A program made the position numbers and the translations under genes. A model generated the notes under the pieces. It saw only the letters and a program-made list of their open reading frames with translations, was not told where the DNA came from and searched no databases. This document shows positions 26,036 to 34,655 of a DNA stretch of 64,000 bases, piece after piece. The stretch comes from Lacticigenium naphthae DSM 19658 (GTDB lineage: Bacteria; Bacillota; Bacilli; Lactobacillales; Carnobacteriaceae_A): positions 232,599-296,598 of the forward strand of contig NZ_AUEG01000002.1 in NCBI RefSeq assembly GCF_000425865.1. Reading direction: 5' to 3'. Position 1 is the first letter of the stretch. Each line of letters starts with the position of its first letter.

Positions 26036-28894
26036 ATGTTTCAATTGGTGACAAATTCGAGAGAAACATCGATGTTAAAAGAAATTACATATTCTATTGA
26101 AACATGCCAAAAATTCTATATAAATGTTGCTTTTGTCAGCTATTCGGGTTTGCAACTTCTGTTAGATTCTTTAAGGGAATCAGAAAGACGTCAAGTAAAA
26201 GGAAAGATACTTACAGGGACATATTTAAATTTTACGGACAGTCAGTCGTTAAGAAAATTGACAGAGTTTACTAATCTTGATGTGCGGTTATTTATAGCTT
26301 CTGCCAACAAAGGATTTCATCCAAAAGCCTACATATTTGAATATACGGATTATTATAAAGTGATTATTGGTTCCTCAAATATTACTCAATATGCATTAAA
26401 AAGTAATGTGGAGTGGAATGTTAAAATCATAACTAAAAATGAAGATAAATCAGAGGGGCAGGTCTTTATTGCTCAACTAGTGAATGCGTTCAATGAATTG
26501 TGGGAGACAAGTGAACCGACTGATGAACACTTGCTCAAGGCATATGAAGCTTTTAAAGCAGAGAAAAGAGAAGACCGCTTAGAAGATCCTCATTCACATG
26601 TAACTTTTCAGTATACAAAACTACCAAAAATCATTCCAAATAGTATGCAGCAAGAAGCTATTGAAGAGTTAGAGTGGCTCAGAAGCAATCAACAAAAAAG
26701 AGCACTGGTCATTGCTGCAACGGGGACGGGGAAAACTTACCTGGCAGCATTCGATGCAAAGCAAGTGAACCCTAAGAAGTTATTATTTCTTGTTCACCGA
26801 GAAAATATATTAAAAGCTGCACAACAATCTTTTGAAGAAGTTTTGTCCTTCAAATATCGCAAAACAGGAATTTTTTCAGGGAACCAAAAAGATAGAGAGG
26901 CAACCTACTTGTTTGCTACCCTTCAAATGATGGCGAATCATTTAAACGAATTTGAACGAGATGAATTTGAGTATATCATCATAGATGAGGCACACCATGT
27001 CATGAGTCCATCCTATCAAAAAATCACGGACTATTTTACTCCGCGCTTTATGCTTGGCATGACAGCTACACCGGAGAGAACAGATGGCGGGAATATCTTT
27101 GATGTATTTGATCAAAATATTGCGACTGAAATCCGACTAAGAGAAGCCTTAGAAGCTGATTTGCTTGTTCCTTTTCATTATTTTGGAATAGCAGACATCA
27201 ACAATGTCGACTTAACTGATGTAGACATACAAAATATTGACCTAGTAGCCCAACGCCTCATGATTCATAAACGTGTTGAATTCATTATTGAAAAAATGAA
27301 TGAGTATAGTCAAGATGGGCTTTATCGGAAAGGGTTAGGCTTCTGTGCAACAATAGAGCATGCTCAATATATGACGAAAGAGTTCAATCGTAGAGGGATT
27401 CCAAGCGTTTGTTTAACGGGAGAAGATTCTATCGATCACAGAGAAAAAATGATGCGCGATTTGGAATCAGATAGAGATTCTCTGGAAATGATCTTTACGG
27501 TCGATATATTTAACGAAGGCATAGATATTCCCAGCGTGAATCTAATTTTGATGTTGCGTCCCACCCAGTCTCCCATAATCTTTACACAACAACTGGGAAG
27601 AGGACTTCGAAAAAAAGAAACAAAAGAATTTCTGACGGTATTGGATTTTATCGGGAATCATCAAAAAGCCTATTTATTGGCAATTGCTCTTCATGGCTCA
27701 AAATTTTATGATAAAGATAGCTTGAAAGTAGCTGTGAAAGAGGATTTTCCGGATACACCTGGAGCAAGTAATATTCGGATGGATAAAATAAGCAAAGAGA
27801 TTATTTTGGATAAATTAGAAAGCGAAAACTTTTACAGCATGAAATATTTACGCACGGCGTATGAAGAATTCAAACAGTTATTAGGTGGAGAAATAGTGTG
27901 GAACCTACAAGCGTATTTAATGGTTGAACAAGCTCCAGACCCTTTGGATTTTTTGACAAAAAGTTCTAATTATATTCGCTTTTTAGAGAAAGTAGAGAAA
28001 CAGGATCCTGGCGTTCTTGAACAGATCAGTGACCCTTCGTGGATGGCATTATTGGATTATGTATCCAATTATCTACCCTTAAAGAGACTGCATGAATTTG
28101 TTCTCTTGAAGTTGGTCAAGGAGAATAGTGTTGTCAGTGTTCATGAACTCACACAAGAAATGAAACGGCACAGTGAGAATGTGGATAAAAAAACGATTAT
28201 CCATGCGATAGAAAATATAGCTTTTTATTATGCAGATAAGGGTGAACAAAAAAGAGGACCCATTCTGATCGAATGGAAACCTTCCGAAGAAAAAGTTTAC
28301 GCGAGCAAACTTTTTCTTGAGATACTTAAAATAGAAAAGCACGCTAAGATTCTCGCCGATTTATTAAACTATGGAATTCATCGCTATGAAAAAGAATTTG
28401 GGCATCATTATTATGGGATCCCTCATTTTAAATTGTATGAAGAATATTCCATGCGCGATACAGCTCTTCTTTCGAATTACACAAAAACCTTCTCTTCTTT
28501 CAGAGGTTCAGGAGTCTTACGCAATAAAGAAACAAATGACTACTTTTTGTTTATTGATCTGCACAAGGATGAAGGAATAGAAAGTAGGTTAAATTATCAG
28601 GATAAATTTCTGTCTAGAAAAATTTTCCAGTGGGAATCGCCGAATAATATGAAAGTGACTAGCGAGAGAGGGCAAGACCTGGTCTTTCCAGAAAAAGAGA
28701 AAGCCACGATTCATTTGTTCGTTCGAAAATTCAGAAAAATAGATGGAGTCATTTCTAAATTTATTTATATTGGAAAAGGAAATCCGATTGCGCATGAAAA
28801 TGAGAAACCGATTCAGATCCATTATCAACTAGAGCAAAAACTTCCAGCCCATATAGCAGAGGAATTTGAGATTTCGCAAGAAATATTCGTATAG
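26036..28894 (+). CDS. PLD nuclease-SF2 helicase-DUF3427 protein
   Basis: A 952-aa multidomain protein. A phospholipase D-type nuclease half-site covers about 1-160: FHPKAYIFEY gives His95-x-Lys97, and GSSNIT is at 112-117. An SF2 helicase core follows: ATGTGKT (228-234), DEAH (317-320), MTATPERTD, FTVDIFNEGIDIP and QQLGRGLRK. The rest is the DUF3427 region, ending in a beta-rich segment (LFVRKFRKIDG...FIYIGKG). Only one HKD half-site is present, so the nuclease may act as a dimer. Such proteins are widespread in Firmicutes and often sit beside a MutT-type NUDIX gene; here a broken one lies downstream. A role in nucleic acid processing, possibly defence or repair, is inference. Confidence 0.85.
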   Translation: MFQLVTNSRETSMLKEITYSIETCQKFYINVAFVSYSGLQLLLDSLRESERRQVKGKILTGTYLNFTDSQSLRKLTEFTNLDVRLFIASANKGFHPKAYIFEYTDYYKVIIGSSNITQYALKSNVEWNVKIITKNEDKSEGQVFIAQLVNAFNELWETSEPTDEHLLKAYEAFKAEKREDRLEDPHSHVTFQYTKLPKIIPNSMQQEAIEELEWLRSNQQKRALVIAATGTGKTYLAAFDAKQVNPKKLLFLVHRENILKAAQQSFEEVLSFKYRKTGIFSGNQKDREATYLFATLQMMANHLNEFERDEFEYIIIDEAHHVMSPSYQKITDYFTPRFMLGMTATPERTDGGNIFDVFDQNIATEIRLREALEADLLVPFHYFGIADINNVDLTDVDIQNIDLVAQRLMIHKRVEFIIEKMNEYSQDGLYRKGLGFCATIEHAQYMTKEFNRRGIPSVCLTGEDSIDHREKMMRDLESDRDSLEMIFTVDIFNEGIDIPSVNLILMLRPTQSPIIFTQQLGRGLRKKETKEFLTVLDFIGNHQKAYLLAIALHGSKFYDKDSLKVAVKEDFPDTPGASNIRMDKISKEIILDKLESENFYSMKYLRTAYEEFKQLLGGEIVWNLQAYLMVEQAPDPLDFLTKSSNYIRFLEKVEKQDPGVLEQISDPSWMALLDYVSNYLPLKRLHEFVLLKLVKENSVVSVHELTQEMKRHSENVDKKTIIHAIENIAFYYADKGEQKRGPILIEWKPSEEKVYASKLFLEILKIEKHAKILADLLNYGIHRYEKEFGHHYYGIPHFKLYEEYSMRDTALLSNYTKTFSSFRGSGVLRNKETNDYFLFIDLHKDEGIESRLNYQDKFLSRKIFQWESPNNMKVTSERGQDLVFPEKEKATIHLFVRKFRKIDGVISKFIYIGKGNPIAHENEKPIQIHYQLEQKLPAHIAEEFEISQEIFV

Positions 28895-28897
28895 AAA

Positions 28898-28945
28898 AAA
28901 GGAACACGAGTGATACTTCAAGTATCACTCGTGTTCCTTTTTTCC
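28898..28945. terminator. Strong terminator after the helicase gene
   Basis: A perfect 17-bp stem (28901-28917 with 28921-28937, beginning GGAACACGAG), a 3-nt loop, and A- and T-tracts on either side. Confidence 0.85.
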
Positions 28946-29144
28946 TTAATCAGTTGATCAACGATGGGAATGTCAGCAGGAGCTCAATCTAAAGCAGTTA
29001 GATCTTCGATGGCTGACCAGATTCAACTTTCCCTCCAGGAAATTCCCACATTAATGGCAGGCTTTTATTTTCTGAACGCTGGGCACATAAGACTTTATCC
29101 TGATCCAGAATGATTGCTCCAACAACGAGTATATGTTTTTTCAT
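28918..29144 (-). pseudogene. Broken MutT-type NUDIX hydrolase (internal deletion)
   Basis: Read from ATG 29144, the N-terminal strand and start of the NUDIX box of an 8-oxo-dGTP diphosphatase are clear: HILVVGAIILDQDKVLCAQR, then WEFPGGKVESGQ. The frame then departs and stops at 28998, before the catalytic REUxEE part. In the next frame a typical MutT C-terminus continues: AIEDLTALD, a TGA where homologues have Trp, then APADIPIVDQLIKEK. So about 60-70 central codons including the metal-binding glutamates were deleted, with a frame change and a nonsense mutation. An intact gene would be about 130 codons. It has no catalytic capacity. Confidence 0.8.
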
Positions 29145-29177
29145 GAGTATACCCCTGATCCAAACATGGAATAAATA

Positions 29178-29211
29178 AAAACGACTAGAAGGATGAACTT
29201 CTAGTCGTTTT
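29178..29211 (-). terminator. ald terminator
   Basis: The 14-bp stem AAAACGACTAGAAG/CTTCTAGTCGTTTT with a 6-nt loop. On the minus strand it continues into TTTATTTATT. It lies 36 nt after the ald stop. Confidence 0.8.
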
Positions 29212-29246
29212 GTCAATCAGTATTGGCTATAATTTTTTAAAAAATC

Positions 29247-30359
29247 TTACAAAGCATCTTCAGGTTCGACATAATCATAACCTAAGTCTTCAGCAACTGC
29301 TTTATTGGTCACTTTTCCGCCTAATACATTTGCTCCAGATGAGATACCTTCATTATTATGAAGAGCATCTTTCAAACTGCTGGAAGCAATTTGAATAGCA
29401 TAAGGAACAGTTGCATTGGAAAGTGCCTGAGTAGCTGTACGTGGAGCTGCTCCAGGAATGTTTGCTACTGCATAATGAATCACATCATGAACCACAGTGA
29501 TTGGATTATCATGAGTTGTTGGTTCTGAAATGGTTGCAAAGTTTCCGCCTTGATCAATTGCAACATCGACAACAACAGAACCAGGTTCCATAGATTTGAT
29601 CATCTCTTCGGTTACTAGAGTTGGAGCCTTTTTACCGGGAATCAATACTGATCCAATAACGATATCAGATTCTTTAACTGCATCAGCAATATTATAAGCA
29701 TTGGACATTAAGGTTTGGACGTTACCTTCGAATAAATTATCCAACTCTTTTAGGCGAGTAGGATTTAAATCTAAGATATTTACTTGAGCGCCTAAACCTA
29801 AAGCCATTTTAGCTGCAGCAGTACCTACGACGCCGCCTCCGATAATGGTTACTTTTCCTTTGCGTACGCCAGGCACACTTGAAAGAATAATTCCTTTTCC
29901 GCCTTGGTGTGCTTCTAAATAATGCGCACCGATTTGTGTTGCCATTTTACCTGCGACAATACTCATTGGAGCAAGTAAAGGTAACGCACCATCTGCTTCG
30001 ATCGTTTCATAAGCGATTGCTTTAATTTTACTTTCTACTAAAGCTTTTGTTAATTCGGGTTCATTAGCCAAATGTAAATAGGTAAAGAGAATTAAATCTT
30101 CTCTAAAGAAAGGGTATTCAGATTTTTGTGGTTCTTTAACTTTAATGATCATATCTGACTTTTCCCAAACTTCTTTGGCAGTATTCAAAATAGAAGCTCC
30201 GGCTTTTTCATATTCCGTATCTTTGTAATTACTTCCTAATCCTGCGCCCAGTTCCATGTAAACTTCGTGACCAGCACGAATAATATCTGAAACTCCAGCA
30301 GGTGTTAGTCCTACACGATTTTCATTGTTTTTTATTTCTTTTGGTACGCCGATAATCAT
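29247..30359 (-). CDS. ald: Alanine dehydrogenase
   Basis: A 370-aa NAD-dependent L-alanine dehydrogenase, interconverting alanine and pyruvate plus ammonia. The N-terminal [22 protein letters not shown] with substrate-binding Arg15 and the VKEPQ motif with a conserved Lys are present. Further on come TYLHLA with the catalytic His near 95, the NAD fold [17 protein letters not shown] and the Asp in [10 protein letters not shown], then [23 protein letters not shown]. Length and motifs are complete. A TATAAT-like -10 (30406-30411) precedes it. It could remove or use alanine made by the aspartate decarboxylase encoded 3.4 kb away. Confidence 0.95.
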   Translation of the reverse strand: MIIGVPKEIKNNENRVGLTPAGVSDIIRAGHEVYMELGAGLGSNYKDTEYEKAGASILNTAKEVWEKSDMIIKVKEPQKSEYPFFREDLILFTYLHLANEPELTKALVESKIKAIAYETIEADGALPLLAPMSIVAGKMATQIGAHYLEAHQGGKGIILSSVPGVRKGKVTIIGGGVVGTAAAKMALGLGAQVNILDLNPTRLKELDNLFEGNVQTLMSNAYNIADAVKESDIVIGSVLIPGKKAPTLVTEEMIKSMEPGSVVVDVAIDQGGNFATISEPTTHDNPITVVHDVIHYAVANIPGAAPRTATQALSNATVPYAIQIASSSLKDALHNNEGISSGANVLGGKVTNKAVAEDLGYDYVEPEDAL

Positions 30360-30468
30360 TGAATCATCCCCTTAAGTTTTTGTGGTAAAGTCTTTTAACT
30401 ATCTTATTATACCGCAAAAAAGACTTATTTAAAAACAAACAGCATATGTGATGGTTTTCACTTAGTGT

Positions 30469-30852
30469 TTATATAGTGATTTCTACTAAATTTCCTTCGG
30501 TATCTTTTACGACACTCTCATAGTAACCGTCACCAGTCCACCTTGGTTCGCCAACGATTTCAACTTGGTCAGCTCTCAACTTTTCTGTCAATGAATTGAC
30601 GGTTTCTTCACTGCCTACACTCATAGCTAAGTGAGCCCAGCCCAATTTTTCCTGTGTGTTTTTTTCTGTTATAGATACCTTATTCATTATTTCTAAACGA
30701 ACTTCACTTTCTGGAAAAGAAAGAAAATAACTAGTAAATCCTTTGGTCTTATTCTCGTATCTATCTCCTGAGCGGGCAGCGAAATATTTTTCATAAAATT
30801 CTTTGCTTTTTTCTATATCCGTTACCCATAAAGCTAAATGTGCGATTTTCAT
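30469..30852 (-). CDS. VOC-family (glyoxalase/dioxygenase fold) protein
   Basis: A 127-aa vicinal-oxygen-chelate protein with two beta-alpha-beta-beta-beta modules. The first runs from MKIAHLALWVTDIEKSKEFYEKYF with His5, the second from GWAHLAMSVGSEE. Glu in VRLEIM and Glu in EGNLVEI complete the usual His-Glu-His-Glu metal set. The pattern is glyoxalase I-like and the substrate is unknown; a lactoylglutathione role is doubtful because glutathione status is not known. A GAAGGAATTCC ribosome binding site precedes the ATG. The hydrolase gene upstream on the same strand ends 25 nt away, so they may form an operon. Confidence 0.8.
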   Translation of the reverse strand: MKIAHLALWVTDIEKSKEFYEKYFAARSGDRYENKTKGFTSYFLSFPESEVRLEIMNKVSITEKNTQEKLGWAHLAMSVGSEETVNSLTEKLRADQVEIVGEPRWTGDGYYESVVKDTEGNLVEITI

Positions 30853-30876
30853 GGAATTCCTTCTTTCATTATTTTT

Positions 30877-31812
30877 TTAACTATAAGTAGAAATAAAAGA
30901 TTCAACTATAGCCTTGTACCGTTTTTTATCAGACACATAACTTTCTGCATGTTTAGCTTCAGGAAATAAATGTAATTCCTTTGATGAAGGATTTGCGGCA
31001 TACAATTTTTTAGACATATGAACAGGAACAAAACTATCCTCTTCCCCGTGAATAAATAAAGTAGGTAATTTATTTTTCTTGATTTGCTTCAATGGAGCTG
31101 CTTCTCGAAAAAAATAGCCTGAACGAATTTTGGTCAACGCACTAGTCAAAGGAATAATAGGGAAAGCTGGTAAATGATACAGTGTTTTCAGCTGATGAGC
31201 CATTTCTTCCGACAATGAACTGTATCCGCAATCTTCAATAATGAATTTGACTTGAGGAGGAAGTTTTTCTCCACTCACATTTAAAACGGTAGCAGCGCCC
31301 ATACTTAGACCGTATAATGCAAGCTGACTTTCTTCGCCAAATCGATTCAGTAAATAAGAGATCCAGCGTATATAGTCCAAACGCTCATGCCAACCAAAAC
31401 CAATATAATTTCCTTCACTCAGACCATGTCCTCTAGCATCAGGAACTAACACACCGTAGCCTAAATCGTGGAATAGTTTGACAAAAGGAGCCATATCTTT
31501 AAAACTACTGGTGTATCCGTGTGCCACGATCATGTATCGGTTTGTTTCCTTCTTTGGGGGAACAAAAATACCCGATAAAGCTAATTGATCATACGACTGA
31601 ATGGTGATGACTTCTCTTTCAACTTCTCGATACCAAATTTTTTCTTGTCTCCACGGGTCATTTTCATAAATGTTTTCCATCTCCATAGACTCGATAAAAT
31701 CTTTTTCTCCCAGTCCGACAGCCTGACTGTAAAAATAATGAGCTGCGTATGATAAACTTCCAGCCACGAGCACTCCCCCGGTAAAGAGCCCTTTTTTTAA
31801 ATGGGTATTCAT
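30877..31812 (-). CDS. Membrane-anchored alpha/beta hydrolase
   Basis: A protein of about 311 aa with one N-terminal hydrophobic segment (LFTGGVLVAGSLSYAAHYFYS), anchoring a hydrolase domain probably outside the membrane. Visible features are an oxyanion strand IVAHGYTSSFKD, PDARGHGLSEG, the nucleophile elbow YGLSMGAATVL with Ser, the acid region FIHGEEDSFVPV and the catalytic His in PEAKHAESYV. It resembles the YqkD/peptidase S9-like hydrolases of unknown substrate. The frame is open from 31875, but ATG 31812 begins the usual basic MNTHLKK stretch before the helix and follows GGAG-like bases. Confidence 0.82.
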   Translation of the reverse strand: MNTHLKKGLFTGGVLVAGSLSYAAHYFYSQAVGLGEKDFIESMEMENIYENDPWRQEKIWYREVEREVITIQSYDQLALSGIFVPPKKETNRYMIVAHGYTSSFKDMAPFVKLFHDLGYGVLVPDARGHGLSEGNYIGFGWHERLDYIRWISYLLNRFGEESQLALYGLSMGAATVLNVSGEKLPPQVKFIIEDCGYSSLSEEMAHQLKTLYHLPAFPIIPLTSALTKIRSGYFFREAAPLKQIKKNKLPTLFIHGEEDSFVPVHMSKKLYAANPSSKELHLFPEAKHAESYVSDKKRYKAIVESFISTYS

Positions 31813-31920
31813 TCCTGCTCCGCCTACCTTTCTATAGACTAAGGATACTCTATATAGGTTTACTATTTCAAACAATGTTTATTATGAAGTATACTAGAGA
31901 AAAGAAAGGAGGCGGTACTA

Positions 31921-32661
31921 ATGAAAGAAATACTACTGGTCAATGATCTGCCGATAGAAGTTGAATTTACCATGTTTGAAATCGAATCCCTATTTGTGCC
32001 TTTATTAAAGAGATTAGAAAAAATGCACCTGGAAACAGATAAGAGAGTGATTTGCATCTTAGCAGCCCCTCCTGGTTCTGGCAAAACAACAACGAGTCTA
32101 TTTTTAGAACGGTTATCCAAAAGCGTCCTGTCCACTGCGACATTTCAATCCGTATCTCTAGACGGGTTTCATTATCCTCAAAACTATTTAGTCGATCACT
32201 GCATAGAAAGTAATGGAAAAAAAATAAAGTTAGCGGCAATCAAAGGTGCTCCGGAAACATTTAATACAAAAGAACTAGTGAATAAAATGGAATCATTGAA
32301 GACAGGAGAAGTTGATTGGCCCATATACAATCGCAGATTACACGATGTCGGTACTGAAGGTGTGAAAATTACGGGCGACATCGTGTTGATCGAAGGAAAT
32401 TGGTTGTTATTAGATGAAGAACCATGGGGAAAAATCAAACAACTGAGCCATTACTCTGTGCGCATCCATGCGAAAAAAGAACAATTAAAAGAAAGATTGA
32501 TTGAAAGGAAAATAAAAGGGGGTTCTGCTCGAGAAGAGGCTGAGGAGTTCTATTATCAGAGTGATCAAAAAAATATAGAACGTGTGGAAACTCATTCTCT
32601 ACGGGCAGATGAGCAGTGGATGCTAGATGAAAAAGGGCACCTTCAACGTCTGACTCAATAA
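31921..32661 (+). CDS. PRK/uridine kinase-like P-loop kinase
   Basis: A 246-aa P-loop kinase. A ~40-residue N-terminal extension is followed by Walker A LAAPPGSGKTTTS (about 47-59) and VSLDGFHYPQNYL with the DGFH motif of phosphoribulokinase/uridine kinase/fructose kinase-like (FrcK/YggC) proteins. Next come DWPIYNRRLHDV, the Walker B-like DIVLIEGNWLLLDEEPW, and the lid Arg residues in ERLIERKIKGG. The C-terminal DQKNIERVETHS is family-typical. It probably phosphorylates a nucleoside or sugar; the substrate cannot be assigned. AAGGAGG is placed 9 nt before the ATG. It is divergent from the hydrolase gene. Confidence 0.75.
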   Translation: MKEILLVNDLPIEVEFTMFEIESLFVPLLKRLEKMHLETDKRVICILAAPPGSGKTTTSLFLERLSKSVLSTATFQSVSLDGFHYPQNYLVDHCIESNGKKIKLAAIKGAPETFNTKELVNKMESLKTGEVDWPIYNRRLHDVGTEGVKITGDIVLIEGNWLLLDEEPWGKIKQLSHYSVRIHAKKEQLKERLIERKIKGGSAREEAEEFYYQSDQKNIERVETHSLRADEQWMLDEKGHLQRLTQ

Positions 32662-32737
32662 GTTGAGCAAAAGTTTAACGAAAATACGGTAACTATTGGT
32701 ATGATAAGAGAAAAGAAAATAGGAGAGGAAGGTAGAG

Positions 32738-33634
32738 ATGGAAGGCATTCGTACATTTATTGATAGTTATCCGACCATGATCTATATAATCAGTTTCATA
32801 ATATTAGCCATTATTCTTTATATTATTCGTCAATTTCTATTGAATCGTCTATACCCTCGGCTAAAAGAAAGTGAGCACTGGTATTTGACCCGTAAAATAA
32901 GTCGGTGGCTCAATGGATTTGTTTTATTTCTCTTATTTTTAGCTTTGTTTGGTAATAGACTATCTGGTTTTTCAACTGCTATCGGGTTAGCCGGTGCGGG
33001 GATCACCTATGCTCTGAGGGAAGTGATCGTTAGTTTTGCTGGCTGGTTTGCCATTCTTTTTGGTGACTTTTTTAGCACAGGAGATCGTGTTCTACTGGGC
33101 GGGATCAAAGGCGATGTCATTGATATTGGTGTATTGCGCACAACCCTGATGGAGATGGGCGAATGGGTAGAGGGAGATCAATATACTGGCAGAATAGTAC
33201 GCGTTGCCAATAGCTACATTTTTACTTCGCCGGTATACAATTATACTGCGAATTTTGAGTTTCTGTGGGATGAAATACATATACCCATTCGGTTTAGTAG
33301 CGATGTGATTTTGTCGAGAGCCATACTATTGCAAGTAGCTGATGATGTGCTAGGTAAAAACCATCCGAAAACAGAAGCAGCATGGGCCAATATGAGAAGA
33401 AAATATCGTGTAGAGGAGACATCATTAAAACCTTCTGTATTCATCTCTTTTGACGATAACTGGATAGAACTCAGTTTACGTTATGTAGTAGATTTTAGAG
33501 AAAGAAGAATTGTAAGAGATCTTTTGTTCACAGAAATTTTAAAACGATTTAAAGATGAAGGGAAAAAGATTGAATTGGCTTCTGAAACAGTCGAAATCAT
33601 ACACGAAATCCCTCCGATCAATCAAGAAAAATAA
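32738..33634 (+). CDS. MscS-family mechanosensitive channel
   Basis: A 298-aa membrane protein with two or three N-terminal helices (about 13-35, 55-75, 79-110). The pore-lining helix follows, with small residues GLAGAGITYALREVIVSFAGWFAILFGDFFSTGDRV, which is the MscS TM3/beta-domain junction. The cytoplasmic beta domain (GDVIDIGVLRTTLMEMG, VRVANSYIFTSPVYNYT) and an alpha/beta vestibule follow. It opens under membrane tension to release solutes on osmotic downshift. It is the first of three closely spaced genes with corA and a DUF2254 gene. Confidence 0.88.
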   Translation: MEGIRTFIDSYPTMIYIISFIILAIILYIIRQFLLNRLYPRLKESEHWYLTRKISRWLNGFVLFLLFLALFGNRLSGFSTAIGLAGAGITYALREVIVSFAGWFAILFGDFFSTGDRVLLGGIKGDVIDIGVLRTTLMEMGEWVEGDQYTGRIVRVANSYIFTSPVYNYTANFEFLWDEIHIPIRFSSDVILSRAILLQVADDVLGKNHPKTEAAWANMRRKYRVEETSLKPSVFISFDDNWIELSLRYVVDFRERRIVRDLLFTEILKRFKDEGKKIELASETVEIIHEIPPINQEK

Positions 33635-33664
33635 ATTTCGATACTAGTAAAAAGGATGAATGAT

Positions 33665-34621
33665 ATGATCAAGTATATAGGTGTATATGAAGACAATAGG
33701 ATCGAAGTAGGCGAAGAGATCGATGAAGTGAATTTGAATAAGTTTGATTGGTATTGGGTGGACTTTAACAATCCAACTGCAAGTGAATTTCAATTACTTG
33801 CTTCTAAATTTAACTTCCATCCATTAGCTATAGAAGATTGCGGGATCTTGTTACAAAGACCCAAACTTGATTACTATGATGGCTATGATTTTTACGTAAC
33901 CCACACGGTTAGAGAAACCGATAGGGAGATAATAAAAGACGAATTAGACTTTTTTGTATCGACAGACTTCATTGTGACGTTTCATTTTGAAGAATTAAAA
34001 GAAATAACACAGGTCCAAAGAAGATTGACCACACAAGCAAAAGTAGAAGAATGGGATCCTTATTATGTCTTTTATCAAGTATTAGATAAATTAGTTGATG
34101 GCTACTTTCCATTAGTCTATACGATCGAACAGAATTTGGATGAAATCGATGACAATAGTGGGGAAAAATCGATGGATACTTTGATGGATGAATTGTTCGA
34201 TGCACGGAAAATGTTGATGCATATTCGGCAAACAATTAATCCTATGCGAGATCTACTGTATCGAATGTTGAATTCTCAACATTTAGATGGGATCCGTAAC
34301 CGACGGGAATATTTTTCAGATATTTATGATCACTTGTTAAAAGTATCTGAATTAGTCAGTTCAAACCGGGAAATTACGACAGATATTCGAAATAGTTACC
34401 TATCTACGACTTCCCATCAGTCGAATGAAGTGATGAAAGTTCTTACAGTCATCACAACGATATTCACACCACTCACTTTGTTGACTGGGATTTACGGAAT
34501 GAACTTTAGTTATATACCGGAACTCTATCATCCTTATGGGTATTTTATTTTATTGGGAGTGATGGCAATCATATCTGCTCTTTTATTCGCTTGGTTCAAG
34601 AAAAAAGGGTGGCTTGACTAG
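33665..34621 (+). CDS. corA: CorA-family divalent cation transporter
   Basis: A 318-aa CorA protein with a cytoplasmic alpha/beta N-domain (about 1-170), a long stalk helix and two C-terminal membrane helices. The signature YGMNF occurs at the end of helix 1 (TGIYGMNFSYIPEL), and the tail ends in the usual basic KKKGW. CorA carries Mg2+ (also Co2+, Ni2+) as a pentamer. ATG 33656 overlaps the AAAGGA ribosome binding site, so ATG 33665 (8-nt spacing) is used. It lies 30 nt after mscS and 34 nt before the DUF2254 gene. Confidence 0.9.
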   Translation: MIKYIGVYEDNRIEVGEEIDEVNLNKFDWYWVDFNNPTASEFQLLASKFNFHPLAIEDCGILLQRPKLDYYDGYDFYVTHTVRETDREIIKDELDFFVSTDFIVTFHFEELKEITQVQRRLTTQAKVEEWDPYYVFYQVLDKLVDGYFPLVYTIEQNLDEIDDNSGEKSMDTLMDELFDARKMLMHIRQTINPMRDLLYRMLNSQHLDGIRNRREYFSDIYDHLLKVSELVSSNREITTDIRNSYLSTTSHQSNEVMKVLTVITTIFTPLTLLTGIYGMNFSYIPELYHPYGYFILLGVMAIISALLFAWFKKKGWLD

Positions 34622-34655
34622 ATAGCTGAGTAAAAGGCGAGGAGGATGGGCACCT

